Below, in pieces: positions 24,513 to 32,964 of a stretch of DNA of 47,162 nucleotides. Each line of letters begins with the position of its first letter. Positions within the stretch are counted from its first letter, which is position 1. The DNA is taken from positions 1 through 47,162 of the IMG/VR virus record IMGVR_UViG_3300034106_005358; one strand, 5' to 3'. The position numbers were made by a program, and so were the translations under genes. Origin of the DNA: a virus. The notes under the pieces are model-generated. The model made no database searches. It saw nothing but the letters and a program-made list of their open reading frames with translations, and was not told the DNA's origin.

Positions 24513-25253
24513 ATGTCAATACACTTCAGATCCAGAATTCAATCTCCAGTAAACTATTCGGCTTTCCTGTTTCCGGGAACGAATGGGTGCTGCTGCACCG
24601 GATCTTCTTCTGACTTGTCCTTTGCGTTCACATCGACAGTCGGTGAATGCAATGCTCTTGGTGGATATTTCAGCATAGCTGAAAATTGCAGTACAGTAAA
24701 TTGTTTACCCAGAGGAATAACAGGTTGCTGCTGTGCATGTTCCTATGCGGGAATGACAGAGGGGATTGAAAGAACTGTGTGTGAAGATCTCGATGGTGTT
24801 TGGCAAGAAGGTGCCTGTCCGGAGGACCCCGCTGCTTTCTGCATCGCCGGTGATGGCAGAGATGTCAGGGACAAGAGAAGATGCTGTGGTTTCACTCTGA
24901 GTAATGGAGAAACTTTACCTCAATGTTATGATGTATGTCTAGCAAGAGAGTGTGTTTTATTGACTGTTGGTGATTATACTCCAACTTTCTATCCAACTCC
25001 GGGAAGTTGTGACACACATCCCCCCTGCTCTGGATTGTCCGATAATTTACAAATTTCGTTCACTCCTCCGGATACGGGACAACCCTCTAATGATGTGTAT
25101 GGAAACTGCTGTGTTCAGGACAATCCATGTAGATGCTATGAAAGCGTGACATTCAATGCCTGTGAGAGATTGAATGGGACATTCTATCTTATGGGAGAAA
25201 AAGATTACCCCTGTTCAGAATGTCTTAACAATTGCTCTAGGGAGGAAAGTTAA
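24513..25253 (+). CDS. Cysteine-rich secreted-type fibre protein
   Basis: 246 residues with about 34 cysteines, some in triplets (GCCCTG, GCCCAC). It carries units related to those of the preceding fibre: GECNALGGYFSIAENCSTVN, CCVQDNPCRCYESV and ACERLNGTFYLMG. There is no collagen stalk, signal peptide or membrane span, so it probably attaches to the larger Cys-rich fibres through its repeats. It starts one base after the previous stop, and its own stop overlaps the next ATG by one base. Density of Cys at this level is rare for phage proteins folded in a reducing cytoplasm, so metal binding or oxidation after lysis is expected. Confidence 0.6.
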   Translation: MSIHFRSRIQSPVNYSAFLFPGTNGCCCTGSSSDLSFAFTSTVGECNALGGYFSIAENCSTVNCLPRGITGCCCACSYAGMTEGIERTVCEDLDGVWQEGACPEDPAAFCIAGDGRDVRDKRRCCGFTLSNGETLPQCYDVCLARECVLLTVGDYTPTFYPTPGSCDTHPPCSGLSDNLQISFTPPDTGQPSNDVYGNCCVQDNPCRCYESVTFNACERLNGTFYLMGEKDYPCSECLNNCSREES

Positions 25254-25888
25254 TGGAAGCACCAATAGTTCCAACTTCTGCACCTGAATCATTGACGATT
25301 TATCATGGCGGATTGAATCTTGGTATTTTTTATCCAGGTCCACCAAACAGTGTTTCCGGAAGTGAATTGACCGGAAATCAATTTGGAGGAAAAGCAACAG
25401 CATATAGATCAACCTCTAATGGTGAAGGTTCAACAAATGCTGGATGGGCTATAATTTTAGCACCATATGATCTGAATAATTTTATCATGAGAAAACCAGA
25501 TGAGATTGTATCTACAAAGAAAGTCTCATATTTTGATGGATTGTTTAACAGAAACCAAACATCTTCTACTGGAATGTCCAGAGTCACAAAGTTTGTCAAG
25601 GGTGGTTATAATGACTGGTATATTCCAAGTGCAAATGAATTAGCATTCATCGCAAAAAATCTCCCAAAGAATTTTGAACTTGATCCAAGATTTTCTCCGA
25701 TGAGTGCAAATTCTTACCTTTCTTCCACATATTCAGCACAAAATGTTGTGGGGACAAATAGGAAAAAATTGTCCCTTTTGTTGGCACAATCATTTTACAT
25801 GCCTACATATGGTGATACGATTATGGTGCCTGACTTCAAACCAATGTCGGTCAGGCTGATTCGAAGAGTTTTTGTTGCAACTATTTGA
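25253..25888 (+). CDS. DUF1566-like (lectin-type) adhesin
   Basis: 211 residues. GGYNDWYIPSANELAFIAKN, then SYLSSTYSAQN and a final MSVRLIRRV, match the order DWxlPs...EL, (W)SSt and (v)R.vR of the DUF1566 domain, which has a C-type-lectin-like look and is found in bacterial adhesins and some phage fibres. It has almost no cysteine, unlike the genes before it. As the last gene of the fibre series it is a good candidate for a tip adhesin that binds a host surface sugar or protein. The N-terminal 60 residues probably anchor it. Confidence 0.65.
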   Translation: MEAPIVPTSAPESLTIYHGGLNLGIFYPGPPNSVSGSELTGNQFGGKATAYRSTSNGEGSTNAGWAIILAPYDLNNFIMRKPDEIVSTKKVSYFDGLFNRNQTSSTGMSRVTKFVKGGYNDWYIPSANELAFIAKNLPKNFELDPRFSPMSANSYLSSTYSAQNVVGTNRKKLSLLLAQSFYMPTYGDTIMVPDFKPMSVRLIRRVFVATI

Positions 25889-25898
25889 GGATTACACT

Positions 25899-26042
25899 AT
25901 GGCAGAACAAAAAGGATGTGGTTGTGGTAAGAAGAATGTGGCTCCTGCTCCTCCACCCGAGCAGCAGACTCAGCAAGCTCCTGCGGAGCAGCCCGCTTTT
26001 CGTAGCGGGGAAATCATCGAGAACGGTGTAAAAAAAAACTAA
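25899..26042 (+). CDS. 47-residue Cys/Pro-rich mini-protein
   Basis: ATG at 25899, stop TAA at 26040-26042. The sequence begins MAEQKGCGCGKKNVAPAPPP, then a Gln/Pro/Ala-rich stretch and a short charged end (RSGEIIENGVKKN). The GCGCGKK head is a small metal-binding-like motif seen at the start of short T4-like phage proteins. A GAGG ribosome site lies about 9 bases before the ATG. It is followed after 2 bases by another Cys-rich protein with a Pro-rich tail, so the two may work together. Confidence 0.6.
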   Translation: MAEQKGCGCGKKNVAPAPPPEQQTQQAPAEQPAFRSGEIIENGVKKN

Positions 26043-26044
26043 CG

Positions 26045-26503
26045 ATGATCCAAAGCTTCGCGTCGGCTATGGCCTCGCGAGGACTCACAGACAATAAAGT
26101 TCACAAGGCGGAGAAACAACTCCGTGTTTTGAGCTGTTTTGGCAATAAGCACACAGGCGGTGTCCTTCCTCCATGTGAGCATCTTCGAAAGAGTGATGTT
26201 CAGGAAGGACAGTTTTATTGTGGTGCATGTGGCTGTGGTGACAAGAAAATGACTTGGCTGCTCGCCAAGGGAGATGAATATTCCAAGCTGGATTATCCAA
26301 AACTCCACTGTCCACTGGCAATGCCCGGATTCTCCAATTACAAAGAATCGGAAGATCATGAGGCGATTTCACCGATTACCAGAAAATATTACATAGAAAA
26401 TATGTCGTATCAGGAAGTTGAAAAAGTGGAAGTTACTCTTCCAGAAATGCCCCCTCCGCCTCCTCCAGCTCCTGAAAGTGGAGAGCCGCCACAACCTACA
26501 TAA
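26045..26503 (+). CDS. Putative zinc-binding protein with proline-rich tail
   Basis: 152 residues. C31 (LSCFGNKHTGG), PPCEH (C44/H46), FYCGACGCGDKK (C59, C62, C64) and LHCPLAMPGF form a set of Cys/His positions that could hold one or two metal ions. I recognise this as a small conserved cyanophage-type protein of unknown function. The C-terminus is proline-rich (PPPPPPAPESGEPPQPT), resembling the Pro-rich stretch of the 47-residue neighbour. Lies between the fibre genes and gp13. Confidence 0.6.
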   Translation: MIQSFASAMASRGLTDNKVHKAEKQLRVLSCFGNKHTGGVLPPCEHLRKSDVQEGQFYCGACGCGDKKMTWLLAKGDEYSKLDYPKLHCPLAMPGFSNYKESEDHEAISPITRKYYIENMSYQEVEKVEVTLPEMPPPPPPAPESGEPPQPT

Positions 26504-26515
26504 TTCCGGTGCAAT

Positions 26516-27331
26516 ATGCCGGATAATAGAATACAATCAAGAGAAGATTTAATCGAATACGCATTCAGGGCTCTTGGGAAACCAGTCATTGACATCAATG
26601 TTGACTGGCAACAAGCATCAGACCGTCTAGATGACGCTTTGCAATTATTTGCCGAGCGACATTTCGACGGTGTGATCATTGGTTATTTGTCATATAAAAT
26701 CACTGATGAGGACTATGGAAGGAAGTATATTCTTTCTGACAACATAGGTCCGATAAGTGGCGTGACTGGGGATAGTCCTACTGGAAAAGATATCGTCTCC
26801 ATCGTTCGTCTTTTCCAGTACGACCCCCTGAGTTCGTCAAATAACATGTTCAACATCAAATACCAGTGGGCATTGTCGGACTATTTCCAGATCAACAGAG
26901 GTCTTTATGGAACACAAGATCTCCCGATAGCAAATTATGATAATGCCATGCGTTATATTCAACTGATGAATCAGTACTTCTCTCCAGAGAAGACCTTCCA
27001 GTTTACGAAATCATCAAATAGAATTTCAATCAATACCGACTGGACCACCGATCTGAAACCCGGTCAATCCTTGATGTTTGAAGCCTATCTTGCACTGGAT
27101 CCCGATAAATTCACCGAGATCTACAACGATCGTATTCTCAAGAAATATTTCACCCAACTGATCAAAAGACAGTGGGGTACGAATCTTGCAAAATACGAGA
27201 ACATTCCTCTCCCCGGTGGCGGAACCCTCCGTGGTGCTGCAATGGTCCAAGAGGCTCAGCAGGAAATCGACAAGATAGAAGCCGAGATTTACACAGCATT
27301 CGAAGGACCGCCGACATTCCAGATAGGATGA
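26516..27331 (+). CDS. gp13: Neck protein gp13
   Basis: 271 residues, close to T4 gp13 (309). SREDLIEYAFRALGKPVIDI followed by DRLDDALQLFAERHFDG is the conserved N-terminal signature of T4-like gp13, and the C-terminal LIKRQWGTNLAKYENIPLPG stretch is the other hallmark. gp13 and gp14 close the head after DNA packaging and form the site where the tail joins. gp14 follows 3 bases later. Only a weak ribosome site (CCGGTG) is seen, so coupling to the upstream gene may matter. Confidence 0.85.
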   Translation: MPDNRIQSREDLIEYAFRALGKPVIDINVDWQQASDRLDDALQLFAERHFDGVIIGYLSYKITDEDYGRKYILSDNIGPISGVTGDSPTGKDIVSIVRLFQYDPLSSSNNMFNIKYQWALSDYFQINRGLYGTQDLPIANYDNAMRYIQLMNQYFSPEKTFQFTKSSNRISINTDWTTDLKPGQSLMFEAYLALDPDKFTEIYNDRILKKYFTQLIKRQWGTNLAKYENIPLPGGGTLRGAAMVQEAQQEIDKIEAEIYTAFEGPPTFQIG

Positions 27332-27334
27332 TAA

Positions 27335-28276
27335 ATGGCAACAAATCCGTTTTTCAACCAAAGACATCCTGCTGAGCAAAATCTCATCGAGAGCATGAAC
27401 ATCGAACAGATCAAAATGTTCGGTCAAGATATGGTTTATATCCCGAGAGAGATGATAAATGAGGATAAGCTTTTTGGTGAAGGAAAATGGTACAAGTTCA
27501 ATGATCCTTATACGATCGAAATGTACATCGATTCTGTGAATGGATTTGAAGGTGCAGGAGATCTTGTCTCTAAATTCGGGTTGCAGATCAAGGACAGAAT
27601 AACCCTGATCATGGCCCAGAAGAGGTTTGCCGAGCAGATCACGACTTACAGGCAAGATATTAAAAGACCAAGAGAGGGTGATCTTATTTTCATGCCCCTT
27701 TCTAGATCTTTTTTCGAGATTAATTTCGTTGAGCACGAAGTTCCGTTTTATGTCGTAGGAAAGAACTACACCTACAAGATAATCTGCGAACTCTTCAATT
27801 ATGATCACGCCAAGATGCAAACAGGTGTATCTGATATCGATGTGCTTGAAGAGGAGCGTCACTGGACTCCGGTGCTTCGTTATATCACACGCATTCCCGG
27901 TATCACGCTTTACGGCTTCTACGAAGGCGAGACGGTCAAGCAGTACATCCAGACTCCCGGAACCACCGGAGGCATTACAGGCTCTGCACTGTCCTCTGGA
28001 ACGCTTGTTCAATTCAACGGTGTTTCCGGTGCAACTTCAACGGTTTACATCACGACCGCAGATGGTTTCACATTGTCTGGTGTCACGATTCTTTATGGTG
28101 AGAGATCCGGAGCGAAGCAATATCTCAGTGGTGGCACAGCATCCAATACTCTCATTCCCAAGAATTCTCTCATGGGAGACAACTTCGGTGATAATGACAT
28201 AGTGTCCTTGGAATCCAGAACAGACAACATAATTAATTATTGTGCGACAGATCCGTTCTCTGAAGGGAGCCCATAA
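27335..28276 (+). CDS. gp14: Neck protein gp14
   Basis: 313 residues (T4 gp14 is 256). NPFFNQRHPAEQNLIESMNI, the QDMVYIPREMINEDKLFGE segment and EGDLIFMPLSRSFFEINFVE are diagnostic of the T4-like gp14 head-completion protein, which joins gp13 in the neck. A Gly/Thr/Ser-rich section at about 205-285 (TGGITGSALSSG and on) is longer than in T4 and looks like an inserted beta domain exposed on the neck. Its stop overlaps the gp15 ATG by one base, as expected for co-translated neck and tail-completion proteins. Confidence 0.85.
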   Translation: MATNPFFNQRHPAEQNLIESMNIEQIKMFGQDMVYIPREMINEDKLFGEGKWYKFNDPYTIEMYIDSVNGFEGAGDLVSKFGLQIKDRITLIMAQKRFAEQITTYRQDIKRPREGDLIFMPLSRSFFEINFVEHEVPFYVVGKNYTYKIICELFNYDHAKMQTGVSDIDVLEEERHWTPVLRYITRIPGITLYGFYEGETVKQYIQTPGTTGGITGSALSSGTLVQFNGVSGATSTVYITTADGFTLSGVTILYGERSGAKQYLSGGTASNTLIPKNSLMGDNFGDNDIVSLESRTDNIINYCATDPFSEGSP

Positions 28277-28932
28277 TGTTTGGTGATTATTATAATGAGT
28301 CCGTAAGAAAACTGGTTGTCGCCTTTGGCAATCTTTTCAATGAAATCTATATCCGAAAAATAAAGGAAGAGGGTGGATACACTCGTATTCGTGTCCCTCT
28401 GACCTATACCCCGAAAGAAAAATTCTACAGAAGAATCCGAGAGCCGGGAACCATCACAGACAATACCAGAATCCAGATAGATCTTCCGAGGATGTGTTTT
28501 TCCCTGAAAAATCTTTCGTATGATACCGCAAGAAAACTGAATAAGCTGAACGCAAGAACGGTCAAAGATCCGGTAACGAATCAGCAATACAGTGTAAATA
28601 AAGTAGTTCCCTACAATTTTACTTTCGAAATGACTTCATTCACAAGAAGCATTGATGAGAATTTGCAGATTGCAGAACAGATACTTCCTTACTTTGCTCC
28701 AGAATATGTTCTCAAGCTAAATTTCAACGAAGTATATGAAGGAATTGATGTTCCTTTCATTCTTGATTCAGTTAGTCTTTATGAGGATAGCGAAGGGTCT
28801 TTCGAGGAAAGACGCATTCTCATGAACACATTTAATTTTACCGTGAAATCACATATCTTTGGACCGGTCACTTCTCCGACCACCATCGAGACAACTACAT
28901 TCAATTATGATAATATTGATTTTCTTCAGTAA
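28276..28932 (+). CDS. gp15: Tail sheath stabiliser / tail terminator gp15
   Basis: 218 residues, compared with 272 in T4. The start MFGDYYNESVRKLVVAFGNL with the following FNEIYIRK, then IRVPLTYTPKEKF and IDLPRMCFSL, fits gp15 of T4-like phages. gp15 forms the hexameric ring that ends the tail tube and sheath and connects to the neck. Order gp13-gp14-gp15-gp16-gp17 is as in T4. Confidence 0.85.
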   Translation: MFGDYYNESVRKLVVAFGNLFNEIYIRKIKEEGGYTRIRVPLTYTPKEKFYRRIREPGTITDNTRIQIDLPRMCFSLKNLSYDTARKLNKLNARTVKDPVTNQQYSVNKVVPYNFTFEMTSFTRSIDENLQIAEQILPYFAPEYVLKLNFNEVYEGIDVPFILDSVSLYEDSEGSFEERRILMNTFNFTVKSHIFGPVTSPTTIETTTFNYDNIDFLQ

Positions 28933-28943
28933 ATGAGGTTAAC

Positions 28944-29390
28944 ATGAGTTTAGAAGAAATTGGAAATGCATTGGGTATCCCATTCGTTCCCGAGAAAAAG
29001 GAAGAAACAAATATCGTCAAGGTCGATGTCCCGAAAGAGGACAAAACCGAAAGCGATTTCCACGAAGTTCGAAAGAACCTCAGAAATCTCATTGCTACTG
29101 GAGAAGAGGCAATAGAGGGCATTCTCAAAGTTGCCCAAGAAGGAGATTCCCCGAGAGCATATGAGGTTGCAGCAACCTTAATCAAAACAGTGTCCGAAAT
29201 CAATAAAGATATCATAGACATTCATCAGAGAATGAAAGCGATGGAACAGACAAAGGTAGTCCAGCACAACACCACGAACAATTCCATCTTTGTGGGATCC
29301 ACATCAGATTTGCAAGATTTGATCAACAGTGCAAGAAGCAGAAAAAAAGCATTGACAGAAATCAAGATAGAAGAGAAGAATGGCGAATAA
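28944..29390 (+). CDS. gp16: Small terminase subunit gp16
   Basis: 148 residues. FHEVRKNLRNLIATGEEAIE and ARAYEVAATLIKTVSEIN-like helices (actual PRAYEVAATLIKTVSEINKD) with a C-terminal QHNTTNNSIFVGSTSDLQDL are the usual gp16 layout: a central coiled-coil oligomerisation helix pair with a disordered start. It forms rings that recognise DNA and stimulate gp17. Good GAGG ribosome site; overlaps the gp17 start by 11 bases, typical of terminase pairs. Confidence 0.85.
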   Translation: MSLEEIGNALGIPFVPEKKEETNIVKVDVPKEDKTESDFHEVRKNLRNLIATGEEAIEGILKVAQEGDSPRAYEVAATLIKTVSEINKDIIDIHQRMKAMEQTKVVQHNTTNNSIFVGSTSDLQDLINSARSRKKALTEIKIEEKNGE

Positions 29391-31047
29391 AAGATCACTC
29401 GAAGGCTATAGAGATAATGTCAACTTAAAGCCATATGGCGTTAAGATAGATTTTACTCCAGAACAAGTTGAAGAATATGTTAAGTGTGCTTCAGACCCCA
29501 TTTATTTCGCCACTCGTTATATGAAAGCGGTATCTCTTGACGAAGGACTGATTCCATATCATCCATATCCCTACCAGAAAAAAATGATCGAAACCTGTGC
29601 TAAAAACAGATTCGTCATTTGTAAACTTCCTCGTCAGAGCGGTAAAACATTGACAATGTGTGCATATCTGCTTTGGAATGTAATGTTCAATCAAGATATC
29701 AATGTCGCTGTTCTTGCCAACAAAAAGACTATTGCATATGAAATTCTTGAAAGAATCAAGAATGCTTATCAGTATATTCCAAAATGGCTTCAGCAGGGCG
29801 TGAAGGAATGGAACAAGGGGTCCATCGTATTGGAGAATGGTTCCCGCGTCATAGCCTCCGCTACAAGCTCATCCGCCGTTCGTGGTCTGTCATTGAATAT
29901 CATCTATCTGGACGAGTTTGCCCACATTCCAAACAACATAGCCGAGGATTTCTTTTCCAGCGTTTATCCAACCATTTCAGCAGGAAAAGACACCAAAGTC
30001 ATTATTACCAGCACACCCAGAGGATTGAATAAATTCTACCATCTTTGGAAGGGTGCTACTAAACGACAAGGGGAAGACGGAAAAAACGAATTCATCCCGA
30101 TCGAGGTTTCTTGGAGAGATGTTCCGAAATACCCGGGCGGTCCTCTCAGAGATGAAAAATGGATGATGGAGACCATATCGAATACCAGCCTTGAGCAGTT
30201 CAATCAGGAATACAACACCGAATTCTTGGGTTCAACCAATACCCTGATTGCTTCTTGGAAGCTCAGTTCAATGAACTGGGTGAAACCAATAAAGACACAC
30301 AAAGACGGGTTGATGATATACGAGGAACCAAAACCCGGACATATTTACACCCTGACGGTGGATGTCGCCAGAGGAATCGGTAAGGATTATAGTTCGTTTG
30401 CCGTAATAGATGCAAGTGCGTCTCCTTACAGATTGGTCGCAAAGTATAGAAACAACCTCATCCCTCCCCTTGTGTTCCCAAATGTCATCGAGTCTGTGGC
30501 TAGACTTTACAACAACGCTTGGGTATTGGTCGAGGTTAATGATATCGGCGGTCAGGTAGTCGATATTTTGCATACTGAACTTGAGTACGAAAATATCGTA
30601 TCCACCGTAGCCAAGGGAAGAAAAGGTCAAGTTGTAAGCGGAGGCTTTGGAAGAGGAAACAAACTTCAAGGTGTCCGCACGACCGTTGCTCTCAAAAAGA
30701 CCGGATGTTCGATTCTAAAAAATCTTATCGAACAAGACAGACTCATCATTGAAGATCAGGATGTGATCGATGAATTGATGACTTTCGTGTCTCAGGGAGA
30801 AATCGGCTGGAAAGCAGAAGAAGGACACACCGACGATTTGGTCATGTGTTTAATATTATTCTCATGGCTTTGCCGTCAAACTTATTTTAAAGACATGACT
30901 TCCGTGGATATCCGAAAAGGAATGATGGAAGAGGAAATGCAAGAACTTGAGGATGAATTAACCCCATTTGGTTTCCTATCTAAAGCAAACGACGCAGAAA
31001 CCGAGATATTTGATGGAAATGACTATTGGAAGGCTTCCGATAGGTAA
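29380..31047 (+). CDS. gp17: Large terminase subunit gp17 (packaging ATPase and nuclease)
   Basis: 555 residues (T4: 610). The ATPase has KLPRQSGKT (82-90) as Walker A and NIIYLDEFAHI with D178-E179 as Walker B and catalytic Glu, then the coupling motif IITSTPRG. The C-terminal RNase H-fold nuclease shows VDVARGIGKDYSSFAVID, VEVNDIGGQVVD and GHTDDLVMCL, supplying the three acidic metal ligands. The protein drives headful DNA packaging through the portal gp20. It ends before a short gap with the gp18 promoter. Confidence 0.95.
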   Translation: MANKRSLEGYRDNVNLKPYGVKIDFTPEQVEEYVKCASDPIYFATRYMKAVSLDEGLIPYHPYPYQKKMIETCAKNRFVICKLPRQSGKTLTMCAYLLWNVMFNQDINVAVLANKKTIAYEILERIKNAYQYIPKWLQQGVKEWNKGSIVLENGSRVIASATSSSAVRGLSLNIIYLDEFAHIPNNIAEDFFSSVYPTISAGKDTKVIITSTPRGLNKFYHLWKGATKRQGEDGKNEFIPIEVSWRDVPKYPGGPLRDEKWMMETISNTSLEQFNQEYNTEFLGSTNTLIASWKLSSMNWVKPIKTHKDGLMIYEEPKPGHIYTLTVDVARGIGKDYSSFAVIDASASPYRLVAKYRNNLIPPLVFPNVIESVARLYNNAWVLVEVNDIGGQVVDILHTELEYENIVSTVAKGRKGQVVSGGFGRGNKLQGVRTTVALKKTGCSILKNLIEQDRLIIEDQDVIDELMTFVSQGEIGWKAEEGHTDDLVMCLILFSWLCRQTYFKDMTSVDIRKGMMEEEMQELEDELTPFGFLSKANDAETEIFDGNDYWKASDR

Positions 31048-31059
31048 AACCCCATAAAA

Positions 31060-31067
31060 ACTAAATA
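31060..31067 (+). promoter_or_regulatory. Probable late promoter ACTAAATA
   Basis: Two mismatches from TATAAATA, but CTAAATA-type late promoters are known in cyanophage T4-likes. Predicted start 31073 leaves a 22-base leader with GAAGGAG ahead of the sheath gene, which T4 also drives from a late promoter. Confidence 0.5.
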
Positions 31068-31094
31068 ATACCAGCAGATAAAGAAGGAGAAGAG

Positions 31095-32366
31095 ATGTCC
31101 TCACCCATTACGACAGTGGAATTATTTGACGAAAGTTTCGTTTTTTCATCCTCAGAGGATCTCTCAAATGCCATCGGTGCGGTTTATTCCCAGAATGTGG
31201 GATTCCCCGGTGGAACTTTGAGCCTCCTATCGTTCTTTGGAGACACCGCCGATAACGAAGCAGGTTATATTCTTCTGAATACAGTTTCAGAATGGATCAA
31301 CAGATACACCGCAAAATATGCCGGAATCTGTGGTTCAGCGACTGTAAGAAGCCCAGATCCAACTGAAACCTCAAGTGGGTGCGTCAGTGGAGCAACTTCA
31401 AGTTGTTTCAATGGAGCAACTGGAACAATGGCCACCCATTGGTGGGCTGTACACAATTTCTTGCAATATGGTGGTAAATGCGTAATTGCAGGGGATACTA
31501 CAGGTTTTACTCTTGGAAATACTGTTCTTCTGGATAAGAGCAAATTCCCCGACATAGATATCGTTTTTGCCTTGGATAATACCCAGACACAGGCAAACAA
31601 TGTATATGAAATAGTGAAAGCAAGAAACAACGATTGTTTTGGTGTGGTTGGTGCTTCTGGGACCGTATCAGGAGGATATGGCGAACCGATCAATGGTGTT
31701 GGTGGTCAAAGTGCAGGAGCAATACAACCAAGAGGAGTAAGTCTTGGTCAATATGGAATGTCTGTCTTTGGCGAAAAAGAACACTTTGGGCTTTTGGATG
31801 AAGATTTGAGTGTTGTCACAAGTCCACTGGTTGCGGATATTGCAGGATGCCTTATTAGAACGGATAGAGATTATTATCCTTGGTTCTCCCCTGCTGGTTA
31901 TATTCGTGGAAGAATTCTGAATATACTTCGCCTAAAGAATCAACCCAGCGAAGCATCTCAAGTTAATTTACTAGACAAGAATGTCAATTTTGCCGTTACC
32001 GTATCAGGTCAAGGAACATTCCTATTCTCCGACAAAACTCTGTATTCTGACTCTACTAGTCCTTACAGGTATGTAAATGTTTCTAGATTGTTGATATATT
32101 TGATCAAAAATATCACTCCAATAGCAAAAAGATATTTGTTCGAATTTAACAACGAAATCACTAGAACATCATTTATTAATAGCACAGTCCCTATCCTGGA
32201 ACAAGCAAAAAATACTGGTGGACTGGTTGATTATACTATAACATGTGATGAAAGCAACAACACCGACGCAGCTATTTCTGCAAATAATTTTGTTGCGGAC
32301 ATAAAAATTAAACCCGCAAAAGCAATTAATTATATAACTCTAAGATTTACTAACTTAAATGTCTGA
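31095..32366 (+). CDS. gp18: Contractile tail sheath gp18
   Basis: 423 residues, well below T4's 659, because the protruding outer domains are reduced. The N-terminal strand segment (TTVELFDESFVFSSSEDL), the middle FPDIDIVFALDNTQTQ, and the C-terminal core SPAGYIRGRILNILRL with VNVSRLLIYLIKNITPIAKR identify the sheath fold. A Cys-containing insert (CVSGATSSCFNGATG) lies near residue 96. Sheath subunits wrap the gp19 tube and contract on injection. It has a good leader and ribosome site. Confidence 0.9.
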   Translation: MSSPITTVELFDESFVFSSSEDLSNAIGAVYSQNVGFPGGTLSLLSFFGDTADNEAGYILLNTVSEWINRYTAKYAGICGSATVRSPDPTETSSGCVSGATSSCFNGATGTMATHWWAVHNFLQYGGKCVIAGDTTGFTLGNTVLLDKSKFPDIDIVFALDNTQTQANNVYEIVKARNNDCFGVVGASGTVSGGYGEPINGVGGQSAGAIQPRGVSLGQYGMSVFGEKEHFGLLDEDLSVVTSPLVADIAGCLIRTDRDYYPWFSPAGYIRGRILNILRLKNQPSEASQVNLLDKNVNFAVTVSGQGTFLFSDKTLYSDSTSPYRYVNVSRLLIYLIKNITPIAKRYLFEFNNEITRTSFINSTVPILEQAKNTGGLVDYTITCDESNNTDAAISANNFVADIKIKPAKAINYITLRFTNLNV

Positions 32367-32377
32367 TAGAGGAAAAA

Positions 32378-32962
32378 ATGGCTTACAATTCAATTTCAGA
32401 ATTTATCGGGGCGTTTAATGGTGGATTCAGACCTAATAGGTTTAGAGTTCAAGGAACATTAGGTAGTGTTGGTAGCCCAACCATGACTTTTCATGTAAGA
32501 TCTGCAAATTTACCAGCATCGAGTCTTTCAACAATAATGATTCCTTATAGAGGAAGAAATTTTAAAATGCCAGGAAATAGAACATACGCTCCTTGGCAAA
32601 TAGTGGTACTAGATGATAATACTAATAGTGGAAATTCTTTGTGGGAACCTTTTCATCAATGGTCAGAAAAAATAAATAGTCATACAGCCAATATTTCTAA
32701 TAGTAGTACTACTTTAGATTTTTCCAATGAAATGAAAGATTGGAATGTATTTCAACTTGATATCAATGGAAATACCAAAAAAACAATAACATTAAAAAAT
32801 TGTTGGCCTGCAGAAGTGGGTCCGATTTCCCTAAATATGGATGACAATGAAAGTTTATCCACATTTCCAGTTACTTTAGAATATTCTTGGTATGAAATTA
32901 ATTCGGTTTCATCAAATACCAATACAAATAATCGTAATAATACAAATACAGCAGGGACTTAA
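32378..32962 (+). CDS. gp19: Tail tube protein gp19
   Basis: 194 residues (T4: 163). FRVQGTLGSVGSPTMTFHVR, SANLPASS, MIPYRGRNFKMPGNRTYAPW and the final VTLEYSWYEINSV identify the tube fold. The C-terminus has an Asn/Thr-rich tail. A-T content is high: the stretch 32701-32760 is about 27% GC by hand count, compared with about 50% in the capsid gene. A related tube-fold protein is encoded at 38729 (both have V-x-SANLP). Confidence 0.9.
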   Translation: MAYNSISEFIGAFNGGFRPNRFRVQGTLGSVGSPTMTFHVRSANLPASSLSTIMIPYRGRNFKMPGNRTYAPWQIVVLDDNTNSGNSLWEPFHQWSEKINSHTANISNSSTTLDFSNEMKDWNVFQLDINGNTKKTITLKNCWPAEVGPISLNMDDNESLSTFPVTLEYSWYEINSVSSNTNTNNRNNTNTAGT

Positions 32963-32964
32963 TA

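Noticed and set aside
27026-28012. 328-codon open frame on the minus strand across gp13/gp14
   Set aside because: Shadow of two well-supported genes; the composition is typical of antisense translation.
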